From assembly GCF_964340395.1 (NCBI RefSeq), contig NC_135562.1:20940392-20987891 (forward strand): a stretch of 47,500 nucleotides of DNA. The letters are read 5' to 3'. Position 1 is the first letter of the stretch, and each line of letters opens with the position of its first letter. Below, one piece after another: positions 36,641 through 47,500 of the stretch. Source of the DNA: Glandiceps talaboti. Lineage: Eukaryota > Hemichordata > Enteropneusta > Spengelidae. Below the pieces are notes generated by a model, which saw only the letters and a program-made list of their open reading frames with translations, was not told the origin of the DNA and searched no databases. Both the position numbers and the translations under genes were made by a program.

Positions 36641-39250
36641 TTAGGCCAGACCTTTGGCCGCTAGACTAACTAAGTACTCTATACGTCTCATTATGGGCCT
36701 ATTCCCATGACCGGTTTTGGACAAACTCTTGTGCCGGGGTTGAGTAACCTTCATATCAAGCCACCACCCAGTGAAATCACACACCAGTGAGTTCAAAGTT
36801 TGCAATAAAATCTGAAATAAAGATGGCTGACAGCTGATAATGTCATTGATGTCAATTTCAACTCCAAAGTTCTCAAGGTCGAAATTTATTCTTCTGTTGA
36901 AAGATACTTTTTTTTCAACTCTTTCCTCTTTCTGTTTCACTATCTTTCATTTTCGCTTTCTTTTTTTCTGCCATTTCTCGATTTATGCTAATTAATATGT
37001 AAGGAACTGTCTGCTACTCACCACCACAATTAGATATACATCTATATACACATTATACAAATATGTCTGTGTTGTTAGGTTTTTCTGAGATTTTGGATAA
37101 TGACGAGCACTTTTATCGAACACTGTAATCAGGATTAATTAATAATTACTTTTCCTACGATTTTGGTCCAAAATCATAATGTAATACGACAAAAGTTACA
37201 GATAAATGACAAATTTGAAAGGCGGAATTGAGTCTTGAGATAAGCAATCCTGTGCAAGTGTGAGTTGGGAAATATACAATTCTGCGGTTTATGAAGACTA
37301 TATCCCGTCCGAAAGGACAACTGTCTTTCGTACTAGTGACACAGGATAGTCAGTAAAAGGGGATTTAGTGGACGACAATTGGATGATCATTTGTAAAATA
37401 TGTGCCATACCATTTGGAATACCATCCTTATCGGACACATATTTCATGATCAGTATCAGAACGTGATGATCAAAGGAAAGCGATCATCTCGTTCCTTTCC
37501 TCCTACCCTGGACAAAGATGAGTCAGATAGCGTTTTTAAAAAGAATAAGTCGGTCGGTCATTTCGGGTCATGTGTACAAGATCACGTGATCTAAATTTAT
37601 TACTCACTTTTTCCGACGGGAAAATTCCATTAATATGATAAATTAATGTTAGTGTGTTTACTTGTCACTTTAACAACATATGACAAGCTGCAGTTGGCCA
37701 ATTATTGGTGACCTTTATTTAATGAATACACAATGATAGGGTAAAAAGATAAAATCATAAAAAATACCATCGTTGTCTAGTTTGGCGGTGACTTCGCCAG
37801 GTGAGATAAACAGAGACAGGGTTACCGACCTGATCGATTTTCAAGTTATTTTAATGTCACATCGACCTTGACTTAAAGATGTATTGTTTCTGGAATCAAT
37901 CTGTGGGCTGTCCCAAGAAGAAACAACATCATTTTTTTACTAGCCTCTTCAGTATTAGCTCATTCCCACCAAGAACAGAGGAACAAAATCGTCGAGTGTC
38001 TGAATGTTTCCTACCAAGAACATAGGAATAAAATCGTCGAGTGTCTGAATGTTTTTGTTCGTTTCAACTTAATTTGGACTGAAATGATAACAATGATGGA
38101 TATTAATGAATTAGTGTCAGAATTGAACAATTTATGTGTGTTTTTTCAAATTACCAAATATTCATTAAAATATTGTGTCGAATGTGTCCACTCATCTAGC
38201 TCTGACACTGAAGGACATAACTTTCTCACATCACAGATAATAACAGTCAATTTAGAACTATGTGATCATAAAAGTTTACATCTTTGCGGTGTTGTTCCTT
38301 TAATAGGGCTTGACACTTAACGCATGAGTAATAGCCCGTCACTGCACCTTTAAGGTTCGTTTTAGCACAATAACACCCATAAAATACACAAGGGAGAAAC
38401 AAGTATTGGTTTCATTCAAGCAACGTTATGTCTCTAGGGTCTCGGGGGAGAAGCTTCACATGCCCTTCTGACTTTGGGGAGGTACGTCCAAAACACTCAA
38501 GGCCTGAGTCACAATAATAAATCGAAGTTGTCACTGTATCGTTTCATTCCCAGCATGGGAGATAAAATAGATAATTTATACCAATATGGTCTGATAGTTA
38601 ACAGTGTCAGAGCTTATAGCTACAGTCACCAAACATGAACGTAAAACACACCAAGGAGTGGTAACGGTTCGTCACTAATGCTGCTCTCGGGAAGAGTTGA
38701 GTGTTCTTCCCGGGTGATCAAACTCTGATCCCGTGATGCCAAAGATCCCAAGACCCTAGTCACCGATTACCATTTAAATGCCGATCTTGAAAACTGATCT
38801 TCAATTTCAACCAATTAGCGTTTATCATGAGACTATAGACTCTACTGTTTAGACTGGACAACGAAGCAACGAAATGGGAGACCCTCTCACTCCGACAACG
38901 GTCTCACGTCACTTGTGGAATTGGACAACGTAGCAACGAAATGGGAGACCCTCTCACTACGACAACGGTCTCACTTGTGGAATTCGAAGGCCGTGCTCCC
39001 AGACAAAGTGAACTGTTGTCAATAAAAATAGTTACATGTAGTTTTTTCTGACAGAGATAAATTTTATTTTGAAGGAATACACATTCCTAACACACCTACT
39101 TCAGATATGAATCTATGATCGTTTCTAGCGATAGAGTCACAGGTATGTGACGTCACGGTGTGAGCTTGGTGGGATAAAACAAACATATATTTGTAAACAA
39201 AACGTGTCACGTGACAAATGAAACCAAAGGAAAGCATAGGGAAAGATCGC
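36641..39250. other. Gene-free unique region with two short tandem duplications
   Basis: A 45-bp unit containing AAATCGTCGAGTGTCTGAAT occurs twice at about 37968-38054. A 77-bp unit containing GCAACGAAATGGGAGACCCT occurs in full and in a shortened copy at about 38856-38983. The open frame at 36641-36940 on the minus strand has no recognisable domain. Confidence 0.45.
39148..39216. promoter_or_regulatory. Palindromic CRE and E-box motifs
   Basis: TGACGTCA at 39148-39155 is a full cAMP-response element (ATF/CREB type). TGTCACGTGACA at 39205-39216 is a 12-bp palindrome around CACGTG (USF/TFE type). There is no gene start nearby to regulate. Confidence 0.3.
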
Positions 39251-39264
39251 TGATAAAACAGACG

Positions 39265-39430
39265 AGATGGATGGATGGAGGGATGGATAAATGGATAAAT
39301 GGAGGGAGGGAGGGGAAGGGAAGGGGAAGGGAACTAGGGAAGGGACAGAATGATGGAAGAAAGGATGGATGGTCGGATGTATGATTGGTTGGTCATTTGG
39401 TTGGTCGATGGTGAGCGGTTGGATAGATGG
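39265..39430. repeat. GGAT/GGGA-rich imperfect microsatellite
   Basis: Degenerate GATG, AGGG and GGTT tetramers. No gene is seen in the flanks up to 40.5 kb. Confidence 0.7.
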
Positions 39431-40492
39431 AATATTAAGAAGTTTCAAAAGGACGAACGAAAAACAAACAAACAGACAAATGATTCAAGGCTGGATGAGT
39501 TAAGTAGGACGACACTATCAACAATTGACAAGACTGTACGGTGAATATAATACAAGAACAATGAAACTAGTAAGAATTGTTAGAGTGCAGTAGAGCGTAC
39601 CATAGAGTGTATAGAAAACTGTACAAGGCTAATCTATACAGTACAAGAGTGGATAAAGTAACATTAACACAACAGGTACACATGTACTTTCCGGGTCATA
39701 TACACACACTCACTCATATAATCAAATACATATTTGATCTTTCTTAGTATTTCGCAATGTAAGGGCAAACACAGTGCAATGTTATCAGTTAAACTCACGT
39801 GTCCCCTTTAACTCTGTATAATGTGGTATATGTCGACATTTCAAGTGATATGCACGAATGTCACACGTCAGTACACATCGTATCAATGATGATGACAATA
39901 GCTTGTATGTCTATTGTCCGGAGTTTATTATTATCTAGTAATGTTGTCATTTGTCAACCGACTTATTAGGTGTTGCGTATTTGGTATACATCACTGCAAA
40001 GAAGACCTGGGGTACGTGTACTTAGCCTGCCCCCTACCTGTATGGATATGACGTTCTTGAAGTCACTTCATTTGGAAAACGTCCGTTACACAAATCATAG
40101 CGGCTTTTATATACTACATGTATATAAAGTCCACATAAATAGTTTAGCTGAAATTTTCAAGTTGCCTTCCAATAAAATGATATTTTAAAACTGACTGTGT
40201 GACTGAGTGACTAGTCCAATGTTGATTGGTTGTTTGGTAAATTTGTGATCCAAACTGCACATGCTCAGCGGCAAAGGACTGTGGGATTATTTGTAATTGC
40301 AGTCCTAATTTAAGGTTGTTGGACGGATAGCATATTCGGAAGGGTCTCAGTAGCTAAAACTAGATTATACAAATAATATGGCAGATTGATGACATGTAGA
40401 TAGTGATTATTTCAGATTTATCAATAGCACTCTACTTTTTACCGAGATTCTGTCTCTAATTCGTCGTGAAAACTACAGTCCACTTCATGTAA

Positions 40493-40586
40493 ATGTGGAC
40501 TAGTTGTACCAAGACAGACACCGATAATTAAACTGTACATGTGGACTAGTTGTACCAAGACAGACACCGATAATTAAACTGTACAT
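40493..40586. repeat. 46-bp direct duplication
   Basis: Two copies of a unit containing ATGTGGACTAGTTGTACCAA and ACCGATAATTAAACTGTAC start at 40493 and 40539, just left of the CCTA array. Confidence 0.9.
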
Positions 40587-40650
40587 ATTCTACTTAGTCT
40601 ACGGTAACACTTTAAGATTGCAATTTCTTGCTACATTTTGTCTAATGAAA

Positions 40651-42999
40651 AACTACCTACCTACCTACTTTACTTACCCTACCTTACCTACTACCTACCT
40701 ACCTACCTACCTACCTACTTTACCTACCCTACCTTACCTACCTACCTACCTACTTTACCTACCCTACCTTACCTACCTACCTACCTACTTTACCTACCCT
40801 ACCCTACCCTACCTACCTACCTACTTTACCTACCCTACCTAACTACCTACCTACCTACTTTACCTACCTATACCTACATATACCCAACTACCTACCCTAC
40901 CTACCTACCTACCTACCCTATCCTACCTAACTACCTACCTACCCTACCCTACCTAACTACCTACCTACCCTACCCTACCCTACCTAACTACTTACCTACC
41001 CTACCCTACCTAACTACCTACCTACCCTACCCTACCTAACTACCTACCTACCCTACCCTACCCTACCTAACTACCTACCTACCCTACCCTACCTAACTAC
41101 CTACCTACCCTACCCTACCTAACTACCTACCTACCCTACCCTACCCTACCTAACTACTTACCTACCCTACCCTATCCTACCTAACTACCTACCTACCCTA
41201 CCCTACCTAACTACCTACCTACCCTACCCTACCTAACTACCTACCTACCCTACCCTACCCTACCTAACTACCTACCTACCCTACCCTACCTAACTACCTA
41301 CCTACCCTATCCTACCTAACTACCTACCTACCCTATCCTACCTAACTACCTACCTACCCTATCCTACCTAACTACCTACCTACCCTACCCTACCCTACCT
41401 AACTACCTACCTACCCTACCCTACCTAACTACCTACCTACCCTACCCTACCTAACTACCTACCTACCCTATCCTACCTAACTACCTACCTACCCTACCCT
41501 ACCTAACTACCTACCTACCCTACCCTACCCTACCTAACTACCTACCTACCCTACCCTACCTAACTACCTACCTACCCTACCCTATCCTACCTAACTACCT
41601 ACCTACCCTACCCTACCTAACTACCTACCTACCCTACCCTACCCTACCTAACTACCTACCCTACCCTATCCTACCTAACTACCTACCTACCCTATCCTAC
41701 CTAACTACCTACCTACCCTACCCTACCTAACTACCTACCTACCCTACCCTACCCTACCTAACTACCTACCTACCCTACCCTACCTAACTACCTACCTACC
41801 CTACCCTATCCTACCTAACTACCTACCTACCCTACCCTATCCTACCTAACTACCTACCTACCCTACCCTACCTAACTACCTACCTACCCTACCCTATCCT
41901 ACCTAACTACCTACCTACCCTACCCTACCTAACTACCTACCTACCCTACCCTACCCTACCTAACTACCTACCCTACCCTATCCTACCTAACTACCTACCC
42001 TACCCTACCTAACTACCTACCCTAACCTACCCTACCCTAACTACCTACCCTACCCTACCTACCTACCTACCTACCCTATCCTACCTAACTACCTACCCTA
42101 CCCTACCTACCTACCTACCCTGCCCTACCCTACCTAACTACCTACCCTATCCTACCTAACTACCTACCCTACCCTACCCAACCTACCTACCTACCCTATC
42201 CTACCTAACTACCTACCCTACCTAACTACCTACCCTACCTACCTACCTACCTACCTACCTACCTACCCTATCCTACCTAACTACCTACCCTACCCTACCC
42301 TACCTACCTACCTACCTACCTACCCTATCCTACCTAACTACCTACCCTACCTAACTACCTACCCTACCCTATCCTACCTACCTAACTACCTACCCTACCC
42401 TACCTACCTACCTACCCTACCCTACCTACCTATACCTACCTACCCTACCCTACCCTACCTAACTACCTACCCTACCCTACCCTACCTACCTACCCTACCC
42501 TACCTACCTATACCTACCTACCCTACCCTACCCTACCTAACTACCTACCCTACCCTACCCTACCTACCTACCCTACCCTACCTACCTATACCTACCTACC
42601 CTACCCTACCCTACCTAACTACCTACCCTACCCTACCTACCTACCTACCCTACCCTACCTACCTATACCTACCTACCCTACCCTACCCTATCCTACCTAC
42701 CTACCCACCCTACCCTACCTACCTACCTACCTACCCTACCCTACCTACCTACCTACCCTATCCTACCTAACTACCTACCCTACCCTACCCTACCTACCTA
42801 CCTACCTACCTACCCTATCCTACCTAACTACCTACCCTACCTAACTACCTACCCTACCCTACCTACCTACCTACCTACCCACCCTACCCTACCTAACTGC
42901 CTACCCACCTACCTACCTACCTACCCTACCCTTCCCTACCCTACCTACCTACCTACCTACCTACCTACCCTACCCTACCCTACCCTACCCTACCCTATT
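40651..42999. repeat. CCTA/CCCTA array, 2.35 kb
   Basis: Mixture of CCTA tetramers and CCCTA pentamers, organised for long stretches in a higher-order unit of about 27-32 bp of the type CCTAACTACCTACCTACCC followed by TACCCTAC. The complementary strand has GGGTAGGGTAGG runs, so G-quadruplexes are possible. It resembles but is not the CCCTAA telomere repeat. Tyr/Leu/Pro/Thr open frames here are artefacts. Confidence 0.95.
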
Positions 43000-43072
43000 C
43001 TGTATATCTGTAAGTTGTGATAGCAAGTCAAATATAGCAAATGTTTTATACTATTAAAGCTAGTGTGGTCGC

Positions 43073-43240
43073 CAGATGGATGGATGGATGGATGGATGGA
43101 TGGATGGATGAATGAATGAATTAATGAATTAATTAATTAATGGACGGTCTGAGTACTTGATTACTTAATTAATTAATTAATGGACGGTCTGAGTACTTGA
43201 TTACTTAATTAATTAATTAATGGACGGTCTGAGTACTTGA
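43073..43240. repeat. (GATG)n followed by a 40-bp unit repeated three times
   Basis: GGATGGAT runs at 43073-43120 grade into ATTA-rich sequence. A 40-bp unit, TGGACGGTCTGAGTACTTGA plus an AATT-rich part, then occurs at 43141, 43181 and 43221. Confidence 0.9.
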
Positions 43241-45828
43241 TGTTGACTTTAATAATGGTTTGGTACTAGGTAGGTTTCTATGTCACGTGATGTGTGGAGG
43301 AAAGAAATTGGAAATTAGGGTGAAAGGGGTGATAAGAAAGAGAAGTTGGGACGGGGGAACAAAGTCAGAAGAGACTGACAACTAGAAATATGTCTTCTGT
43401 TTGCAGGATGTACAAAACTATTCATAAACATGACAAAATTATACACAGATTGTGTGTGGTTAGGTTTGTTTTCTTTCCTAAACGTTTGTGGTATCCGAAA
43501 ACTAAAAGCCACCGACATGTTTTAAGCATCTGTCCTTTGATTGGCAGTAGTGACAAGTTCCGGAAGCGGAATCTTTACGAGTAAAGCAGTATCCGAGATC
43601 TACTAACACAAACAGATCACCTATGGTGGGTCAGACCTTTAGTTCGGAGGGCCAAACGCTGTAACTTTAGTTGTGCAAACAATCAAGTCCTCGTCTGTTC
43701 ATGTGTAGATAACGTACACATACATTTTTTTTCATCTGCATGTGATGACTGGACGGGGTCTTCGGACACATGCAGAACAGTGTCCATTCATTGCTGGTTA
43801 TACAAATCAGGCTGATGCTAGGGAGTCTGACACCATTCCTATACCAAACATGATTCCCTAGCTCGATACAAACGTGCAACTATTTTACAAATCGATCCAC
43901 TATATACTATTACTTTCTTGCTGTGTGCAACAAAATCTCCTAAAACATTTCCTTCTCATTTAGAAACGAAATCTACATAGTTCCACGAGTTAACACGTGC
44001 AGAGATCGGTTGGTTATGTGTCAACTGAAATTTAATCAGTTTCAAGTCAGTTAACTTTAAATTCGTTCAAGTGTGTTAAATGTCCGTATTTAGTATCATA
44101 GGATGGTTTTACTTTTTTAGGTTTTTAGATTAAAATTATGCAAATGGTACAATGATGTCATTTTGATCTTTATGTCATTAAATCTTCATAGGGCCTGTAA
44201 GTACTTCTGACCATGCAGAGTATAGAATAGATAGGAAAGGATAATATACAAATGGTTGGTCACTCAAGTAACCAAACGCTTCTTTTAATGTATTCCCGTC
44301 CTACCCCTACCCCACCCCTCCTACCCCCAAAAAATAATGTAACTAGGATCACACTTTGGCCATGGCTATGACAGACTAAAACTTAATCAGAAACAAATTC
44401 GCGTTTACACAGTGTGATAATAGTATTTCAATATATGCACAACGGAAATTGAAACCCTAGACTGTTCAATAGTAACCCCCCCCCCCCCCCAATATAAGGC
44501 AGCTGGGGCAAGCTGGCAACTTGTGACGTAATAAAAACTTTAAAGTGAAATTGTTGTATCTACCAATCATAATTAACAAAGACTGACGTCATGATAAACG
44601 ATGTGGGTCATGCCGTGCCTGTCACTTCGATACAGCCTGACCATTCTTTATTTTTGTAAGTTTTACCGTAAGTATGAGACCTACCGCGACTTGCTGATAA
44701 CGGTGGTCGAATTCAAATCACTTTGAAGCAATATCGGAAGTTTACGATGTCACGGAATGTCATATGTAACATCTTGTAACGTTGACAGATTTCACAGACC
44801 AGTGGATAAATACATAAATAACTACGTGTATGTAAACCTAAATACACTCACAGTCAGATGCGTGATACGACATGAAATCGGGATATCATCCCAAAACAGT
44901 TTGTAAACGGCGGACTGGGGATTATCACCGTTCCGTCTAAGTATGTACCTCTTTAATGTCAATAATTTCAATTCTAATTAATTGTAATGAAATTCTAATC
45001 ACCTCCGCCCCCTCCCCCAACTATTTTTTTAATTAGTTTCATCACGTGTAACACGTGGCCAGGTATTAACACATGACAACATGACATAGTTTAACCAACA
45101 GAACACATTTGTCACAGTTGGTTCAAAAATTATTTCATATTACACTAATACTAGAACTTTAACTTGTTTATAGACAACAAATCCTTCCCGAACCCCAAAC
45201 CCCATTCTACCACTTCCATTATCAACCCTGTAGGCCGTATATAGTCACTTTACTCAAAGTAGGTTTGGAATTGTGGGTATTGTCATATTGGTAAGAATAC
45301 AATGTATAGTCGTGTCTGAGGGAAAGGGACACTTTCACCAATTTGGACACTTCATTTTTAAAATACTTACATTTCTTTAGGTAGATTTTACATCAATATT
45401 GTAAGAGTACCTCGGTCCTGTGATTCAGGTTAAAAAAACAATTGAGATACGCTGACACGATACATCGAACGTGACAGAAATTAGTGAGGTCATATGGAAC
45501 ATTACAATTCCTACTTTATATTACATATCTAGTGGTATTTCATTTCCATATTATGTGTATCACAGTATCGTCTACTTATACTACCAATACTACAGTTTAG
45601 AAAAGAGACCATGGAGCTGAATAAGAGGGAATAAGGGAGGAGGTCTCTATCATATACATGAAAGGAGACGAGAAGACGGTGAGGGGGAGAGGTGGAGATG
45701 GGGGAGGAGCGTCTCAAGAGAGGCTTGTTTTGTGGCATACATTTTACATACATACATAGTGATCTTTCTTGACAGAGGCGGTCACATTGTATGTTATATA
45801 ACTTGATCGCTACTTACATTGTGCAGCA
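43241..45828. other. Gene-free unique region
   Basis: No exon is recognised. A poly-C run lies at about 44477-44491. Several CACGTG-containing words (43281, 45044, 45055) and TGACGTCA (44583) are scattered through it. Confidence 0.4.
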
Positions 45829-46655
45829 ATGTATGTATGTATGTATGTATGTATGTATGTATGTATGTATGTATGTATGTATGTATGCATGCATGCATGC
45901 ATGCATGCATGCATGTATGTATGTGCGTGCGTACGTGCGTGCGTGCGTGCGTGCGTGCGTCTCTGTCTGTGTGTGCATGTATGTATGTATGTATGTATGT
46001 ATGTATGTATGTGCGTGCGTGTGTGCGTACGTACGTGCGTGCGTGCGTGCGTCTCTCTGTCTGTGTATGTACGTATGTATGTATGTATGTATGTATGTAT
46101 GTATGTATGTATGTATGTATGTATGTATGTATGTGCGTGCGTGCGTGCGTCTCTCTGTGTGTGTGTATGTATGTATGTATGTATGTATGTATGTATGTAT
46201 GTATGTATGTATGTATGTATGTATGTGCGAGTGTGAGTGTGAGTGCGCGAGTCTGCCTGCGTGGATGGATTGGTTGATGGATTGATGCGTATACGTTCTG
46301 AAGCATTGGGATGTATGTATGGATGGATGGATGTATGGATGGATGGATGGATGGATGGATGGATGGATGGATGAATGGATGGATGGATGGATGGATGGAT
46401 GGATGGATGGATGGATGGATGGATGGATGGATGTATGGATGGATGTATGGATGGATGGATGTATGTATGTATGTGTGTATGGATGGATGTATGTATGGAT
46501 GGATGGATGGATGGATGGATGGATGGATGGATGTATGTATGGATGGATGTATGGATGGATGGATGGATGGATGGATGGATGTATGGATGTATGGATGGAT
46601 GTATGGATGGATGGATGTATGGATGGATGGATGGATGTATGGATGGATGGATGTA
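45829..46655. repeat. ATGT/GTGC microsatellite followed by GGAT/GTAT microsatellite
   Basis: ATGT, ATGC and GTGC tetramers fill 45829-46250, in three cycles of an ATGT block, a GTGC block and a TCTCTGTCTGTG-like linker. After a short interruption with a Kozak-like run, GGAT/GTAT tetramers fill 46311-46655. All long open frames here are tetramer artefacts. Confidence 0.97.
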
Positions 46656-47138
46656 TACGTTGCAGTGCAATACTTGGTTAATGTCTATATACTAGAGTGT
46701 CATAGGTACTCGTACATGTGAACTAAATAAATACATTATCATTTACTGATATTATTTATTTATAACATAATTTAATGGGTGTTGTTATTGATACGTTTCA
46801 TTTAGCACTTTTACAATTGTTAAGTCGTACATGTTTTTAATTATTAATTTGTGATGTTTCTCTTTGAGTCTAATACTGTAACAATGGCGTTATGTGCTGT
46901 GCACGTCGGAGCAATTCGAAAGAATTTATGATGTGACAGACGAAGAGACGAGCAAAACACGGATGGACAGACAGGCATCGTCCACAAATTTGCTATGATG
47001 CTGCTTAATACACACATCAGGGTGGTATTGAAGTTAAACGCTGTCATCGTGGTTCAGCTATCTATGCATTCAAGACAGCTTCCAGTAAAAGTCTTCTATC
47101 ACAAAATAACTTTCTCTCATGTTGGCATAGCAACTAAC

Positions 47139-47190
47139 CTGAGCGGTTGAAATTCCAATCTGAAATATCCGAAGCAATGTCGCCCTCCAT
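47139..47190 (-). CDS. Candidate first coding exon of a minus-strand gene
   Basis: ATG at 47190 in the context GAACAATGG begins MEGDIASDISDWNFNRS, then one base, then donor GTTAGTTG (CAG|GTTAGT). The codon content and acidic N-terminus look protein-like. It points toward the kinase gene and could be its start, ending in phase 1. No exon linking it to 30940 was found, so it may belong to another gene nested in or overlapping this region. Confidence 0.45.
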
Positions 47191-47500
47191 TGTTCGTTTC
47201 AAGAATTTTTCAATAATATGTATATACAACGCATACGCTAATGTTCTGAGTTCTTGGAACAAGATTATGATATTTTCTGAAAAATATGATTTTTTTTAAA
47301 ACGAAAACCAGGCCATCAGACGTTGTCACGTGATATTTGACCTAGTTTTGACTATCAGTGCATTCGACCAATATATCGATGTAAACAACACGTTAATGAC
47401 GTATTACATTGCGTTTCGTCTTCATGTGCTGCTTCGAGGGCAGTACGTAACACAGTCACATATAGTCAATAGCTAGCTATCTTAGGGCGAAGGAGGAACT

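Noticed and set aside
36641-36940. 99-codon minus-strand open frame with a plausible internal acceptor and donor
   Set aside because: I checked it as a possible kinase N-lobe exon. It lacks the Gly loop, VAIK or alphaC patterns, and the residues are not protein-family-like.
40618-41039. Open frames rich in Leu, Pro, Thr and Tyr
   Set aside because: Translation of the CCTA/CCCTA array; no unique sequence or start context.
45791-46721. Several long overlapping open frames on both strands
   Set aside because: All are translations of ATGT/GTGC/GGAT tetramers, with open frames on both strands at once, as expected for a stop-free microsatellite.

Overview
This window is eukaryotic nuclear DNA, most likely from a metazoan invertebrate. 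It is AT-rich, with short coding exons flanked by GT/AG splice sites, long introns, an AATAAA signal directly behind a stop codon, fragments that look like SINE, LINE and MITE elements, and a very heavy load of tandem repeats. No bacterial-type operon, CRISPR array or confident RNA gene was seen. I cannot name the species.

Layout. (1) 1-1.5 kb: the last coding exon of an unidentified plus-strand gene, with AATAAA two bases after the stop. (2) 3.07-16.55 kb: almost pure minisatellite, with four successive arrays of about 34/36, 55, 28 and 72 bp units. The 28-bp G-rich array alone is 7.5 kb and holds an internal duplication of about 1.6 kb. (3) 17.2-30.94 kb: a minus-strand gene reconstructed here from eleven exons whose splice phases all agree. 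It encodes the C-lobe of an AMPK-related Ser/Thr kinase, most like HUNK by eye, followed by a UBA-like helical segment and a long acidic, low-complexity and Gln-rich coiled-coil tail (925 residues visible). (4) 31-40.6 kb: mostly unique sequence, richer in CpG, with candidate CTCF, NRF1, RFX, CRE and E-box motifs but no recognised exon. (5) 40.65-43.0 kb: a CCTA/CCCTA array. (6) 45.8-46.66 kb: ATGT/GGAT microsatellites. (7) 47.14-47.19 kb: a good candidate minus-strand first coding exon.

The central observation is that nearly every long intron of the kinase gene carries its own private tandem array, and several arrays are built from functional-looking DNA. One is about 27 extra copies of the gene's own 5' splice site. 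One carries 15 inverted CCAAT boxes. One is a hairpin repeat. One appears to have grown from the inside of a MITE. The kinase N-lobe exons were not found in the 16 kb upstream of the catalytic-loop exon, so the 5' half of the gene is unresolved. All calls are by-eye reading and splice-phase logic; no alignment or database search was run.
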